NCBI RefSeq assembly: GCF_000715075.1
Contig: NC_134089.1
Location: 70,414,697 to 70,478,696, forward strand
DNA length: 64,000 bases
Source: Nicotiana tabacum
Lineage: Eukaryota > Streptophyta > Magnoliopsida > Solanales > Solanaceae
Direction of reading: 5' to 3'
Shown here: positions 1 to 11,241 of the stretch, piece by piece
Layout: every line of letters starts with the position of its first letter
Position numbering within the stretch: the stretch's first letter is position 1
Translations under genes and position numbers: made by a program
The notes under the pieces: generated by a model
Databases searched by the model: none
Seen by the model: the letters and a program-made list of their open reading frames with translations, nothing else
Told to the model about the DNA's origin: nothing

Positions 1-770
1 GTTACAGCAACTCATAGGGGGTTTTTTCAAGAGAGACCTGATCATGCACCTGTTCACCAAGTAGCAGGCAGTGTTGACAGCTTCAGCCCAGAAGTTCGTA
101 GCAATCCCACTGTCGATCAGCATTGTTCTAGCCATTTCCTCAAGGGATCTATTCTTCCTTTCCACAATTCCATTTTTTTGGGGAGTCCTTGGGGCTGAGA
201 AATTGTGAGTAATGCCATTCTCATTACAGAATTCATCAAACTTAGCATTGTCAAACTTTGTTCCATGATCCAATCTAATACATGCTACTTTTGATTCTAT
301 CTTCACTTGGATTTTCTTCACAAAGACTACGAACACTTCAAAGGTTTCATCTTTTGTTCTGAGGAACAGAGTTCAAGTGAATCTAGAGTATTCATCCACT
401 ATCACAAAGATATATCTTTTTCCTCCCCTGTTTTGCACTCTCATAGGGCCACATAGATCCATATGAAGGAGATTAAGTGGTTTTGAGGTGCTGACATCAT
501 TTTTTGACTTGAATGAGGATTTTACATGCTTCCCTCTAGCGCAGGCATCAGAAACTTTGTGTTCTTTGAACTTTGACATAGGCAAACCACGAACCAGGTC
601 CTTCTGAATTGGCTTATTCAGTAAAGAGAAGCTTGCGTGCCCTAGTCTTCTGTGATATAGTTTAGCATCATTAGTTTTCAAGCAACTCAGATAACTACTT
701 TGTAGAAACTCGAAATCAGCAACATAAATGTTTTTGTATCTTTTGGAAACAAGTACCACTCACCAGTTAC
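1..770 (-). pseudogene. Ty1/Copia GAG-pre-integrase and integrase (partial, runs off the window)
   Basis: Read on the minus strand. A GAG-pre-integrase motif (LYHRRLGHAS, near 640-665) is followed by the integrase core. The catalytic acidic residues are visible in context: VDEYSRFT near 385-410, DHGTKFDNAKF near 255-285, and NGIVERKNRSLEEMART near 135-185. Integrase joins element cDNA to host DNA. One in-frame TGA follows RFT at about 380, where relatives have Trp. A frameshift near 750-770 separates this segment from the protease frame. RT and RNase H lie beyond the left edge. The pol order (integrase before RT) is diagnostic of Ty1/Copia. The copy is inactive as read. Confidence 0.88.
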
Positions 771-1196
771 TAGATTTGTAACTGCGCATATCTTGGACAA
801 GAATTCCACCTTGTTTCCTTTATCACATATCTTAGAGACACTCAAGAGATTGTACTTAAGGCCATTGATATAGTATACATTCTCAATTGAGTGATTGAGT
901 GACTTTCTAATTTTTCCAACACCAAGACTGTACCCCTCTTTCCCATTTCCAAAGGATAAACTCCCTCCTTGTAGGGCTTTTAGTGAAAGAAAGTCCATGG
1001 TATTTCCAGTCATGTGCTTTGAGCATCCACTATCCATGAACCATTGTTGACTGCTTCCTTTCATTGTTCCCTGCACAAGGAGATCACGGGTTAGATTTAG
1101 GAACACAAGAAAGTTTGGGTCCCTTGTAATAAGGAAGAGGATGAATAAGTGCTCTTTTAGTCCATGCAGGTAACATGCGTTTTTTATGAGTGGCAC
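770..1196 (-). pseudogene. Ty1/Copia aspartic protease segment
   Basis: On the minus strand the segment reads WFMDSGCSKHMTGN (about 1005-1050), the Copia-type protease active site, where DSG is the catalytic triad. It continues through GNGKEGYSLGVGKI and NVYYINGLKYNLLSVSKICD, typical of this protease fold. The protease cleaves the Gag-Pol polyprotein. The reading frame is open for about 150 codons, then changes near 760 relative to the GAG-pre-integrase segment, so this copy carries an indel. It lies between gag on its upstream side and integrase downstream, as expected for one Copia polyprotein. Confidence 0.85.
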
Positions 1197-1214
1197 CTGG
1201 TCACTTTTCAGCAG

Positions 1215-3186
1215 TTACTCTCTCAGCAAAAACTTTGTTTTTCTGCAGAGACTGAACCCTGGCTTGGCAATTTTCTTTGAAATGCCCATTGTTCCCACAG
1301 TGGGTACAAAGCCAATTATTGGGTAAAGTAACATATTTGCTATGCGGGTTGTAAGGAGTTCTTTCCCTTTGAAACCTATTCCCTGCCTGTTACCACCATT
1401 ATTAACATACATGCCAGTAATAGCCTCTGAGGACCAGGTCCACTTAAGGGGCTTCTCAAGATCATTTTTTACTCTATTCAGTTCTGCTTGGAGCTGCCTA
1501 TTTTCTCAAGTTCTGCACACAAACTAGTTCCCATAGCAATTAACTCATTTTCAAGCTTAATGTATGCCTCACTAGCTACCCCTTTCCCTTTTTTCAGAAT
1601 TTCCAGGCCTACATTTAGCTCCAAGTTCCTCTATTGTTTCCCTTAAGTCTACAATCACTACTAAAATGTCATCTCTCTACTGCTCAATAACAGTCACTTT
1701 CTCCACTAAATCATCTTTTTCTTTACTGAAATTCTCAATGGTTTCTTTTAAGTCAATAGCTACTACCACCAAATCATCTATTTCATGTTCTACACTATCA
1801 ATTTTTCAGTTAAAACCACCTTTTTATTTTCCAGATTGCTTATGGTTTCCTTCAGATCAACTACACAAACTACCAAATCATCTCTAGTTTGTTCAACATC
1901 TCCTAGATCTATGGTTAAGGTATCCTTATCATCTACAAGACTATGATAGGCATCAATTAACACATTTGCTAATGACATGAGTTTTTTAGGAGAGTAGGAT
2001 TTCAGATTTCTCTGAACATCCCTGAAGTTTACCTCATCATTGTCATCCTCTTCATCATTGTCAGATTGAGCCATCAAAGCAAATATTGAATCATATTCAT
2101 TTGCGTCACTTTCAACTGCCGTCATAGAGCTATCACCTGCATCAGTTTCTTCTTCAGACTCACTGGAGGAATCTCCCCATGTTGCAAGAGCTTTCTTCAC
2201 AACATTGTCAGCAGATCTCTTCCTTTTGAAGCGTTTGTCAGGAATCGGGTTCCTCTTTGCTGCTTTATCAGGGTTGTATTTGAAGTGTTCTTGCTTTAGG
2301 AGAGGGCAATCTTTGATAAAATGCCCTGGCTTTCCACATTTATGACAAATGTAATAATTCTTTTTGGTCTACTGGAGCTGCCTCTTTTTGATATCCCTCC
2401 ATTCCTTCTGACCATCTTCTGAAACCTTTTGGTTAAGTAGGCCATGTCACTACCATCCTCACTAGAGTCATTGTTTTTAGCTTTGAGCACCAGGTTCTTT
2501 TCCATCTTTGGTTCTCTTTTTTCACTGTCTATCTTCTTCTTCATTTTGTAGGTTTTCAGATTTCCAACTAGTTCATCTATGGTCAGCTCTTGCAAGTCCT
2601 TTTCTTCAGTAATAGCATTTACTTTACTTTCCCATGAACTGGGCAAGATACTAAGAATTTTCCTCACGAGCTTGTTCCTGGGAATGATTTCACCAAGTGA
2701 GTGTAACTCATTTATGATGAAAGTGAATCTTGTGTGTATGTCTTCAATAGATTCATCATATTTCATCTTGAAGAGCTCATACTCAGCGGCGAGCATATCA
2801 ATCTTAGATTGTTTTACTTGAGTGGTTCCTTCATGTGCTGTTTGCAAAGCTTCCCATATTTCCTTGGCGAATTGACAAGCTGAGATCATGTTGTATTCAT
2901 CAGGTCCTATGCCACACACCAAAATTTTCTTGGCACGAAAATTTTTCTCCACAACTTTCATATCTGCATCGTTGTATTCTTTCCTGGTCTTTGGTGTCAT
3001 CACTAGAGGGTCTCCAGTCTTCTTTGTTGGGATGTAAGGACTAACACATATAACATCCCACAACTCATAATCTTCTGCCATGATAAAATCATGCATTCTT
3101 GTCTTCCACCACCCATAGTATTGCCCATTGAACCTAGGTGGTCTATACGTAGACTGACCTTCTTCAAAATTTGGTGGAATAGCCAT
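1215..3186 (-). pseudogene. Ty1/Copia gag (UBN2-type capsid, two CCHC knuckles, acidic/coiled spacer)
   Basis: The likely start is the ATG at 3186-3184 (MAIPPNFEEG), about 35 nt after the primer-binding site. Residues 1-270 are a UBN2/DUF4219-like Gag (NGQYYGWWKTRMHDFI, then EIWEALQTAHEGT). A frameshift near 2360 precedes a first zinc knuckle (CHKCGKPGHFIKDC, about 2300-2355). Next come an acidic serine-rich stretch (SSSESEEE, about 2150) and a Leu/Val/Asp-rich, possibly coiled region to about 1500. A second CCHC motif (CTHCGNNGHFKENC) lies near 1265-1310 in another frame. This long Gag with two knuckles suggests a SIRE/Tork-like Copia lineage. Gag forms the cytoplasmic particle that packages element RNA. 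Confidence 0.85.
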
Positions 3187-3225
3187 AAGGATCATTCCTA
3201 GGTGTTAACGTAGTAGAAAGAACCC

Positions 3226-3237
3226 GCTCTGATACCA
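3226..3237 (-). other. Copia primer-binding site
   Basis: The minus strand reads TGGTATCAGAGC, complementary to the 3' end of initiator tRNA-Met, the primer normally used by plant Ty1/Copia elements. It starts 2 nt inside the LTR end (LTR terminus ..CTATCA, then AT, then PBS), and gag begins about 35 nt further on. Confidence 0.93.
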
Positions 3238-3239
3238 AT

Positions 3240-4146
3240 TGATAGAATATATGAGTCCACCAAACTATATAGAGACCAGGTCCTCTATGCATTTCCACTA
3301 ATAATGCTAATGAAACAGTAAGTAAATAAGACAGGGAGTTTTTACGTGGAAAAATCCCTGCTCAGGGGGGGATAAAAAACCACGACCTACACTGGTAGGA
3401 TTTCAACTTCATTATGAGCAACTTTAGATTACAACCTATGCAATCTAGGAATTAAACTCTTAATCCCTCACTAACTTGTAATACACTTATTACAAGCAAC
3501 TTTGCAATGCACCTATTACAAAGACTTCAACTCATGACTAACTCTAGTCAAGACACAAACACTAAGGGTTTATGGTTTTACAAGGGGTTCCTAAGTAACG
3601 CTTCTAGATAAGCAAAGTAGGAATTACAATGAAGAACAATTACAAAGTTACAACTCAACTAAGGACATACAAAATACTAGCTCTAGGAACTGGTCCGTAG
3701 TAGTGTTAAACATTGTTCTTAATGCACTTGAGAATTGAAAGCTTGAATGTCAGATGCTTGAATGCTTGAATGAATTCTCAAGTGTTCAAGTGATTTTTTG
3801 TTGTAATGTTTAATGTTAATGCAAATGGATGACATCACTTGAATGATGTAATCACTTGGTAGGTCAAATGAGAAGTGACTACAGAACTGTGTTGAATCAT
3901 TTCTGTGTACAGTGCAGGCAATCACTTTCCACCTGTAGACAGTTGACTTTGTACTGCTGTCACGGAAACACAAGTGTATCAGGTCCCTATGTTGATTCTC
4001 TATCTTCTAAAGTCGTAGTAGCTCACATTAGTTGGAGTCCGTTGATTTGAGTTGTGTACCAACTGTGTCAGGTTCCTTATCTGGTTCTTTGACAGTAAGT
4101 TTGTTAGATCATCAAAACATAAAGCTAAGGTATTGTAGACCTATCA
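3240..4146 (-). repeat. Copia 5' LTR (907 bp)
   Basis: The plus-strand sequence begins TGATAG next to the primer-binding site and ends CTATCA at 4141-4146, a perfect 6-bp terminal inverted repeat in the TG..CA form of LTRs. Immediately right of 4146 the reading frame of a Ty3/Gypsy gag starts mid-domain, so the LTR edge is also the insertion breakpoint. In element orientation this is the 5' LTR. The 3' LTR would lie left of the window, so the target duplication cannot be checked. No gene lies in it; short open frames here have no recognisable content. Confidence 0.85.
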
Positions 4147-5235
4147 CTTTTCCTGGTTCACTTCAGCGGTGCATCTTCAGAGGATCCCCAGGACTATCTA
4201 GACAGCTGTCATGAGGTGCTATGGAACATAGGGATAGTGGAAACCAATGTGGTTGACTTTGCTGCTTTTCATTTGTCAGGTTCCGCCAAGAAATGGTGGA
4301 GGGATTTTGTGTTAACCAGAGAAGATGGGTCGCCGGCTCTCACTTGGGACCAGTTCTCTCAGCTATTTCTTGAGAAGTTTCTTCCTATTACTTAGAGAGA
4401 GGACTATCAGAGGTAGTTCGAGCATTTGCAGTAGGGTTTTATGACTGTCACTCAGTACGAGACTCGATTTGTGGATCTGGCATGTCATGTTATTCTTCTG
4501 CTTGCTACAGAGAGGGAGGGTGAGGAGGTTTATTGAGGTACTTGCTCAGCCTATCAGATTGCAGATGGCTAAGGAGACTTGGAGTGAGATTTCTTTTCAA
4601 GCGAATGCCAATGTTGCCAGGCGAGTCGAGATGGTACTAGCTCAGGGGAGTGGCTAGGGATTTGACAAGAGACCTCATCATTCTGGTGGATTCAGTGGTG
4701 CTTCGTTTGGAGGCAGGGGTACTTTTGGTGGAGGCCATCCTCTCAGGAAGTTTCATTCAACACTCCAGGCTTTTCACGGTGCTTCAGGAGGTCATGGCCC
4801 TCTTATGCATAACTCCGATCAGGTAGCCTACAGTGCACCACCAGCTCCTATCCTCCACTCCAAAGTTTTCAAGGTGGTTACTCAGGCCGAAAGGGTCAGT
4901 TTCAGGGTCAGCAATCACAACAGCCAAGTTCTTGTAGTGATTCGAGGTACATTGATAGGTTTGTCCTTCAAGCATCGAGCAGTTCTCAGCATCAGGGTTC
5001 TCGTGCCATGGTCCCACTGTCGGGTATCTCACCACCCGCTTAGCCAACTAGAGGTAGGGGTCAGGCAGCTAAAGATGGAGGTCGGGGCATTAGAGGTAGA
5101 GGTTAGGCCACTAGAGGTGGAGGCCAGCCAGCCAGGGCTCGTCTTCGAGATGTAGTTCAGAGTGGTGGGGCCCAGCCCGATGCTATGCTTTTCCAGCCAG
5201 GCCTGAGGCTAAGTCATCTGACTCAGCCATCAAAG
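4147..5235 (+). pseudogene. Ty3/Gypsy (Tekay-type) gag, element A
   Basis: The frame starting at the Copia breakpoint reads EDPQDYLDSCHEVL, then FHLSGSAKKWWRDFV and TWDQFSQLFLEKFLP, the Retrotrans_gag capsid core of Tekay/Del chromoviruses. Downstream is a Gln/Gly/Arg-rich tail (SRAMVPLSGISPPAQP context near 5000-5040). In-frame stops (about 4393, 4413, 4657) and frame changes break it. The N-terminal part of Gag is missing because the Copia element is inserted here and the rest lies outside the window. Gag packages the element RNA. Confidence 0.85.
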
Positions 5236-5237
5236 GT

Positions 5238-5640
5238 ATGGTTTCAGTTTGCAGTAGGGATGCCTCAGTACTATTTGATCTAGGTTCTACTTATTCGTAT
5301 GTGTCATCCTATTTTGCTCCATATTTGGTTGTGCCTCGTGATTCTTTGAGTGCTCCCGTGTTTGTGTCCACCCCTGTAGGAGATGCTATTATTGTAGATT
5401 GTGTTTATCGTTCGTGTATGGTTACCATTGGGAGTCTTGAGACTCGTGTAGATCTCCTACTTCTTGATATGGTCAATTTTGATGTCATTTTGGGGATGGA
5501 TTGGATGTCACCTTATCATGCTATATTGGATTGTCATGGTAAGACAGTGACCTTAGCCTTGCCGGGCTTGCCTCGATTGGAGTAGAGAGGGACTCCAGTC
5601 CATTCTACAAGAAAGGTTATCTCTTATGTGAAGGCTCGAC
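5238..5640 (+). pseudogene. Ty3/Gypsy aspartic protease, element A
   Basis: An open stretch of about 115 codons reads VLFDLGSTYSYVS (the position of the D-[ST/L]-G active site, here DLG where relatives often show DSG or DPG) and later VDLLLLDMVNFDVILGMDW, the conserved protease C-terminal strand. The TAG at 5584 interrupts the usual connection into RT. It sits between gag and RT, as expected. Confidence 0.85.
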
Positions 5641-6500
5641 ATATGGTCTAGAAGGGGTGTCTAGCTTATTTGGCTTATGTCCGTGATTCTAGTGTGGAGG
5701 TTTGTTCTATGGATTTTGTGCCAATCATTCATGAGTTTCTAGAGGTGTTTCTTGCAGACCTGCTGGGGATGCCACTCGATAGAGATAACGATGTTTGTAT
5801 TAATTTGGCTCCGGGCACTAAGCCTATTTCCATTCTTCCATACTGTATGGACCCACTAAAGTTGAAAGAATTGAAGGAGCAGCTGCAATATTTTCTTGAT
5901 AAGGTCTTTATAGACCTAGTGTCTTGCCCTGGGTGCGCCCATGTTGTTTGTGAAGAAGAAGGATGGATAGATGAGGATGTGCATAGATTATCGGCAGTTG
6001 AACAAATTCACCATCAAGAACAAATATCCATTGCCAAGGATTGACGACTTATTTGATCAGATTGAGGGTGCCAAAGTATTTTCAAAGATCGATTTGAGGT
6101 TTGGCTACCATTGGTTGATGATTAGGGCACATGATGTCCCTAAGATAGCTTTTCGGACTCAGTATGGGTATTATGAGTTTCTAGTGATGTCATTTGGGCT
6201 GACAAATGTCCCAACAGCATTTATGGATTTGATGAACCGGGTGTTCAAGCCCTATTTGGACTCCTTTGTGATTGTGTTTATTGATGATATCTTGATCTAC
6301 TCCCGCAGTCGAGAGGAGCATGAGTAGAACCTTCGGATTATTCTTCAGACTCTAAGAGACAGTCGGTTATATGCTAAGTTTTCAAAATGCGAGTTTTGGT
6401 TGAGCTCAGTCACCTTCTTAGGGCACGTTGTATCAGTAGAGGGTATTTAGGTGGATCCTAAGAAGATTGAGCCATTCAAGAACTGCCTAGACCCACTTTA
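5641..6500 (+). pseudogene. Ty3/Gypsy reverse transcriptase, element A
   Basis: RT landmarks are clear: [20 protein letters not shown] (about 5971-6030), [19 protein letters not shown], and the catalytic FIDDILIYS (about 6278-6304, the YxDD box with Phe). A frameshift near 5900-5970 (the FIRPSVSPWG region of relatives is scrambled) and stops at 6325-6330 and 6448 break the frame. RT copies the genomic RNA in the cytoplasmic particle. The catalytic aspartates survive although the gene is dead. Confidence 0.9.
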
Positions 6501-7230
6501 GCTATAGAGATCCGAAGTTTCTTGGGATTGGCAGGTTATTACCGTCAGTTTGTGGAGGAGTTTTCATCTATGGAAGCCCCGTTGACTAGGTTGACCCAGA
6601 AGGGTTCCCCATTCAAATGGTCAGACAAGTGTGAGGCGAGCTTTCAGAAGCTCAAGTCTACTTTGAATACGGCGTTGGTATTGGTGTTTCCCATAGGTTC
6701 AGGTCCTTATACAGTATATTATGACGCATCTCGTATTTGACTTGGTGCAGTATTGATGCAGGATGGCAAGGTAATTGCATATACTTCATGGCAGCTGAAG
6801 GTTCACGGGAAGAATTATCTCGTCCATTACTTAGAATTTGGCAGCCATTGTTCACGCGCTGAAAATTTGGAGGCACTATCTTTATGGCGTGTCGTGTGAG
6901 GTGTTCACGTGTCGTTAAAGTTTGTAGTATTTTTTCAAGCAAAAGGAGCTTAATTTGAGGCAGAGGAGGTGGTTAGAGCTATTGAAAGACTATGACATCA
7001 CCATCTTGTATCATCCGGGGAAGGATAACGTAGTGGTCGATGCTTTGAATAGAAAGTCAGTGGGTATGGGCAGCCTTGTGTACATTCCAGTCGGTGAGAG
7101 ACCACTTGCATTAGATGTTCAGGCCTTGGCCAATCAGTTCGTGAGGTTGGACGTTTTTGAGCCCAGTGGTTTTCTAGCTTGTACGATCGCTCGGTCTTCA
7201 TTGTTTGAGCACATCAGGAAACGGTAGTAT
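6501..7230 (+). pseudogene. Ty3/Gypsy RNase H and connection region, element A
   Basis: The segment reads GLAGYYRQFVEEFSSMEAPL and FKWSDKCEASFQKLK (RT thumb/tether), then GPYTVYYDASRI, the start of the RNase H fold with its first Asp. After a TGA at 6738 it continues, frame-disturbed, to [20 protein letters not shown] and [10 protein letters not shown], the RNase H C-terminal motif with the last catalytic Asp (DAL). RNase H degrades the RNA strand of the hybrid. Confidence 0.85.
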
Positions 7231-7875
7231 GATGAACCTCATTTGTTTGTCCTTAGGGATACAGTGTGTCACGGTGATGCCAAGTAGGTTACGGTTGGAG
7301 ATGATGGAGTTTTGAGGATGCAGGGTCGTGTTTGTGTGCCTAATGTGGATGGACTTCGTGAGTTGATTCTAAATGAGGCCCACAGTTCCAGGTATTCTAT
7401 TCATCCAGGCGCCGCCAAGATGTATCAGGACTTGTGGCAGCATTATTGGTGGAGGAGAATGAAGAAAGATACAGTGGCATATGTGGCTCAGAGTCTAAAT
7501 TGTCAGCAAGTAAAGTACAAGCATTAGAGACCTAGTGGTTTGCTTCAGAAGATAGAGATTCCTGAGTGGAAGTGGAAGCGTATCACTATGGATTTCGTTG
7601 TTCGACTCCCACGGACTCAGAGGAAGTTTGATGCAGTTTGGGTTATTGTGGATAGACTGACCAAGTCAGCGCATTTCATTCCTGTGGCAATTACCTAATC
7701 TTCAGAGCGATTGGCAGAGATTTATATCCGTGAGATCGTTCGCCTTCACGGTGTGCCCATGTCTATCATTTCTGACCGAGATATGCAGTTTGCCTCGCAT
7801 TTCTGGAGGGTAGTGTAGCGTGAGTTGGGCACGCGGGTTGAGCTGAGCACAACATTTCATCTTCAGACGGACGGA
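7231..7875 (+). pseudogene. Ty3/Gypsy integrase, N-terminal part, element A (interrupted)
   Basis: Motifs include NEAHSSRYSIHPGAAKMYQD and the HHCC zinc-binding region (LNCQQVKYKH, one Cys lost), then WKRITMDFVVRLP and FDAVWVIVDRLTKSAHFIPV, the first part of the DDE core with its Asp. Stops at about 7227 and 7527 break it. The frame ends abruptly at LQTDGQS (7861-7880), where a solo LTR has inserted; it resumes at 9438. The integrase is non-functional as read. Confidence 0.88.
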
Positions 7876-7880
7876 CAGTC
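7876..7880. repeat. Target-site duplication (left copy), solo LTR
   Basis: CAGTC directly precedes the TGTTACG terminus of the solo LTR. The matching copy is at 9433-9437. Five base pairs is the usual length for Gypsy integrase. Confidence 0.88.
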
Positions 7881-9432
7881 TGTTACGCCCCACAATATTA
7901 CGTCAATATTACGTCCCGCATTATTATATTACGATGATGTTACGCTTTGCAGTATTAAATTACGAAGATGTTGCACCCTGTAGTATTGTACATTGAATTT
8001 TTTATAAGGTAATTGACATTAGTCCAAAGAAAAAGATTATTTGGAGATTATAAGCATTATGCTATTTTAAACAAATAATGAGTAAATTCGTGAAGGTGAG
8101 AGGGGAAGCAAGTCAAAGAAAATGAATTTTTCATCCAAGTTTGGCATATTGGGGTAAAATACGGGCCGAGCATTAATACCCGATATTTATGAACTAGTGC
8201 CAAACAAGGTACTACATGACTATGATAGTAAGGTGTACAAGGTATGTTAAAAGCGAGTAGTATTTTAAGTAAGTTGAGATAATTTTTAATTATGCGGGTA
8301 ATTGGTTAATTACTGGGTAAAGGAACATTACCTAATTAATTGGGGATATATTGGATAAGTATTAAAAATCATGAGATGGCAGCCCCTCCTTTTAATTTAA
8401 AATGACTCATAAGTGATTACAAATAGGTGGCAACTAAGTTATTCAAGAAAGGGACACCACATTCTTATCATTATTACACAAGTCTTACCATCAAAACCTT
8501 AGAAACTTTTTACAATTCAAAGACATTAGAAATTGGTAATCCAAGAACGCTAGACATTTCAAAGCTTTCTACAAAACTTTCTTTCTCATATCTTGGAAAC
8601 AAATTACAATCAGAATGTTAGAAATATTGACAATTCAAGCTCCTACAAGATATTAACAACGAGATTTCTTGCATCCAAATTCTCCTAAAAGAATATTCTA
8701 CGGATTTTTTCATACTCCAGGCATGTTAAGGCTATCTCTTCTTTCTTTTTGGCATGATCTATACGAAACAAGCAAATGCACAACTTTTATAAATTACTCT
8801 ATTCGTAGAAATGCTAGAGATGTGTATATTCTTATTCTCCCATAAGTATTATTATTCTATCATCTGTTCATGGGTATCAGAAAAATACGTAAGTTGAAAA
8901 AAAAGTTTACTTCATGAAATTACTCAAAGGCATAATGGTCTTATGACATTCCGAAAGATTTTATTAATGTAATTTTCATGCATTGCATTCATGTACATTG
9001 ACCCATGACCAGATGACGTTATATACGCATATATATGTATGTATATATATGAATATGGGATATGGGAAAGGTTTTTGCGTTATATACGCACCACCACCTA
9101 ATCAGCTGGTATACGTTGATGATTTTGCCCACAGTGGCCGAGATGATATGATGGGATGCCCTCAGAGGCTTGATGATATTATGAACCCATGTACTTACGC
9201 ACAACATCACATTTATACACATATGCATGACACTATAAGTATTTCATAATTTACAGAGTTATCCAGACTTACCGGATGAGTCATTTACTCCATGTTTTAT
9301 TTTACTTATCTCACGACAGCCTCTCTGACTCATTTACCTATGATAGTATGATACAAAAAGATATGTTATGTTGGTACTCGGTTAAGTAAGGTACCGGGTT
9401 CCCATCGCGGCCCATCGGTTTGGGTCGTGACA
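7881..9432 (+). repeat. Solo LTR of a Gypsy element inserted in the element A integrase
   Basis: The insert begins TGTTACGCC and ends GGTCGTGACA. It is flanked on both sides by CAGTC (7876-7880 and 9433-9437), a perfect 5-bp target-site duplication, and the integrase frame resumes exactly after it. The length of 1552 bp and the absence of any internal gene mark it as a solo LTR left by LTR-LTR recombination. Its right half resembles, in inverse orientation, the LTR of element B (52607-54431): TATACGCATATATA stretches, CACCACCACCTAATCAGCTGGTATACG, and a GGTCGTGACA end. It contains no supported gene. Confidence 0.9.
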
Positions 9433-9437
9433 CAGTC

Positions 9438-10200
9438 CGAGCGCACTATTCAGACATTGGAGGATATACTCTACGCATATGTTACTGACGTCGGAGGTTC
9501 GTGGGATCAGTTCTTGCCGCTATCAGAGTTTGCCTACAACAGCATCTATCAGTCGAGCATCCAGATGGCCCCCTATGAGGCATTATATGGTAGATGGTGT
9601 CGATCGCCGGTTGGATGGTTTGAGCCTGGTGAGGGTCGATTATTGGGTACAAATTTGGTATAGGATACCTTGGATAAGGTTAGGATCATTCAGGATAGAC
9701 TTTGCACAGCTCAGTCCAAGCAAAAGCGTTATGCCGACCATAAGGTCCGTGATGTTGCATTCATGGTCGGAGAGAGAGTGTTGCTCCGTGTGTCACCCAT
9801 GAAGGGTGTAATGAGGTTTAGAAAGAAGGGCAAGTTGAGCCCTAGATACATTGAGCCTTTTGAGATTCTTCAGCTAGTGGGAGAGGTGGCTTATAGACTT
9901 GCATTGCCACCTGGTTTATTAGCGGTCCATCCAGTGTTCCATGTGTCCATGATTCGGAAGTATCACGGCGATCCATCCCACGTGTTGGACTTCAGCACTA
10001 TACAGTTGGACAAGGATTTGATCTACGAGGAGGAGCCGGCAGCTATTCTAGACCGGCAGGTTTGCCAGTTGAGATCGAAGAGTTATCCTTTAGTTCGAGC
10101 AGTGGAGAGGTCAGCCTATTGAGGTAGCTACCTGGAAGTCCGAGTTCGATATGTGGAGTAGATATTCCCACCTTTTCACCAGCTCAGGTATTTTTCTATG
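9438..10200 (+). pseudogene. Ty3/Gypsy integrase C-terminal part and chromodomain, element A
   Basis: The segment continues the integrase after the solo LTR: SERTIQTLEDILYAYVTD holds the catalytic Glu of DDE, followed by WDQFLPLSEFAYNSIYQSS and APYEALYGRWCRSPVGW. The C-terminal GPY/F-like part reads LSPRYIEPFEILQLVGEVAY and HPVFHVSMIRKYHGDPSHVL. Then comes the Tekay-type chromodomain lead (LIYEEEPAAILDRQVCQLRS). After a frameshift near 10096, WRGQPIEVATWKSEFDM near 10105-10160 is the chromodomain core. Chromodomains direct insertion into particular chromatin. A TAG at about 9661 also interrupts it. Confidence 0.87.
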
Positions 10201-10222
10201 TCCGTTCGAGGATGAATTGTTG

Positions 10223-10238
10223 TTTTAGAGGTGGAGAA
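10223..10238 (+). other. Polypurine tract, element A
   Basis: TTTTAGAGGTGGAGAA directly precedes the 3' LTR, in the position where plus-strand cDNA synthesis is primed. The preceding CGAGGATGAAT context is the usual 3' end of Tekay elements. Confidence 0.75.
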
Positions 10239-10950
10239 TGTGATGACCCGGAAGGTCATCTTGTGTGTTAGAACTCATTTTTGTGCTTTTAAGCCTTAAA
10301 ATCTCATTTTTACCTTCCTCGATTTTCCTGCACAGACCAGGCGTGTTTCCAGAAACCTTTTATGTTAAAAGTTGATGAAAATAAGAAATTTTGCCTAAAA
10401 ACTTCATTTGAGTTGACTTTGTTCAATATTTTTGGTAAACGGACTCGAATTCCTGATCCATATTGTGATTTGGGATTTGGGCGTATGTCCGGAATCGACA
10501 TCGAAAGCCCCTAGCCCGAGATATCGAACTTTGTCGAAATTTGGAAGTTAAAGACTTAATGAAATGGAGATGTTTGACCAAGGTTTGACTTTTTAGATAT
10601 CGGGTCCGTATTTTGGTTTCGGAAACCGGTATAGGTCTATTACTCTATTGATGGCTTGTCAGTGAAATTTGGCAAGAAACGGAGTTGGTTTGACGTGATT
10701 CGAACGTCCGGTTGAGAAAATAAAAATTTAAAGTGTTCTTGAGAATTTCATTTGATTTGGTGCTAAATTTATAGTTCTAGGTGTTATTTTAGCGATGTGA
10801 ATGCGCGAGCAAGTTCGTATGATGTTTTAAGACTCGTGTGCATGTTTGGTTTGGAGACCCGAGGGCTCGGGTGAGTTTTTGATAGGCTATAGGGTAAAAT
10901 TTGGACTTAGAGATGTTGTTGGTGTTCCGGTTCTGGTGTTGGCCTCTGAT

Positions 10951-11241
10951 CTCGCATTTGCGAGCATGGCAGCTTCGCACTTGCGAGCTACTCATGCGAA
11001 GAGTAGCCGGGCCAGGCAGTCCTTGCATTTTTTAGAAAAGCTTCGCATTTGCGAAGTGAGTCTAGGGGGGAATGATCGCAAATACGATCATTTCTTTCGA
11101 AATTACGAAGTGGGATGTTCGCATTTGCGAACAAACCTTCACATTTGTGAAGGCAACAGAGGTGCGAAGCATTACGCATTTGCGATAGTCCCCTCGCATT
11201 TGCGAGCTTCGCATTTTCGAAGCTCGGGTGGCAAATGCGAC
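10951..11241 (+). repeat. GCGAA/TTCGC palindrome block in LTR A
   Basis: About ten short dyads of the type TCGCATTTGCGA or TTCGCATTTGCGAA lie within 290 bp, separated by 10-30 bp. They are imperfectly repeated rather than strictly tandem. A comparable block occurs in the LTR of element C. No function is established from the sequence. Confidence 0.8.

Noticed and set aside
4147..10200. Element A as a functional retrotransposon
   Set aside because: Many stops and frameshifts in every domain and two insertions (Copia, solo LTR) make it dead.
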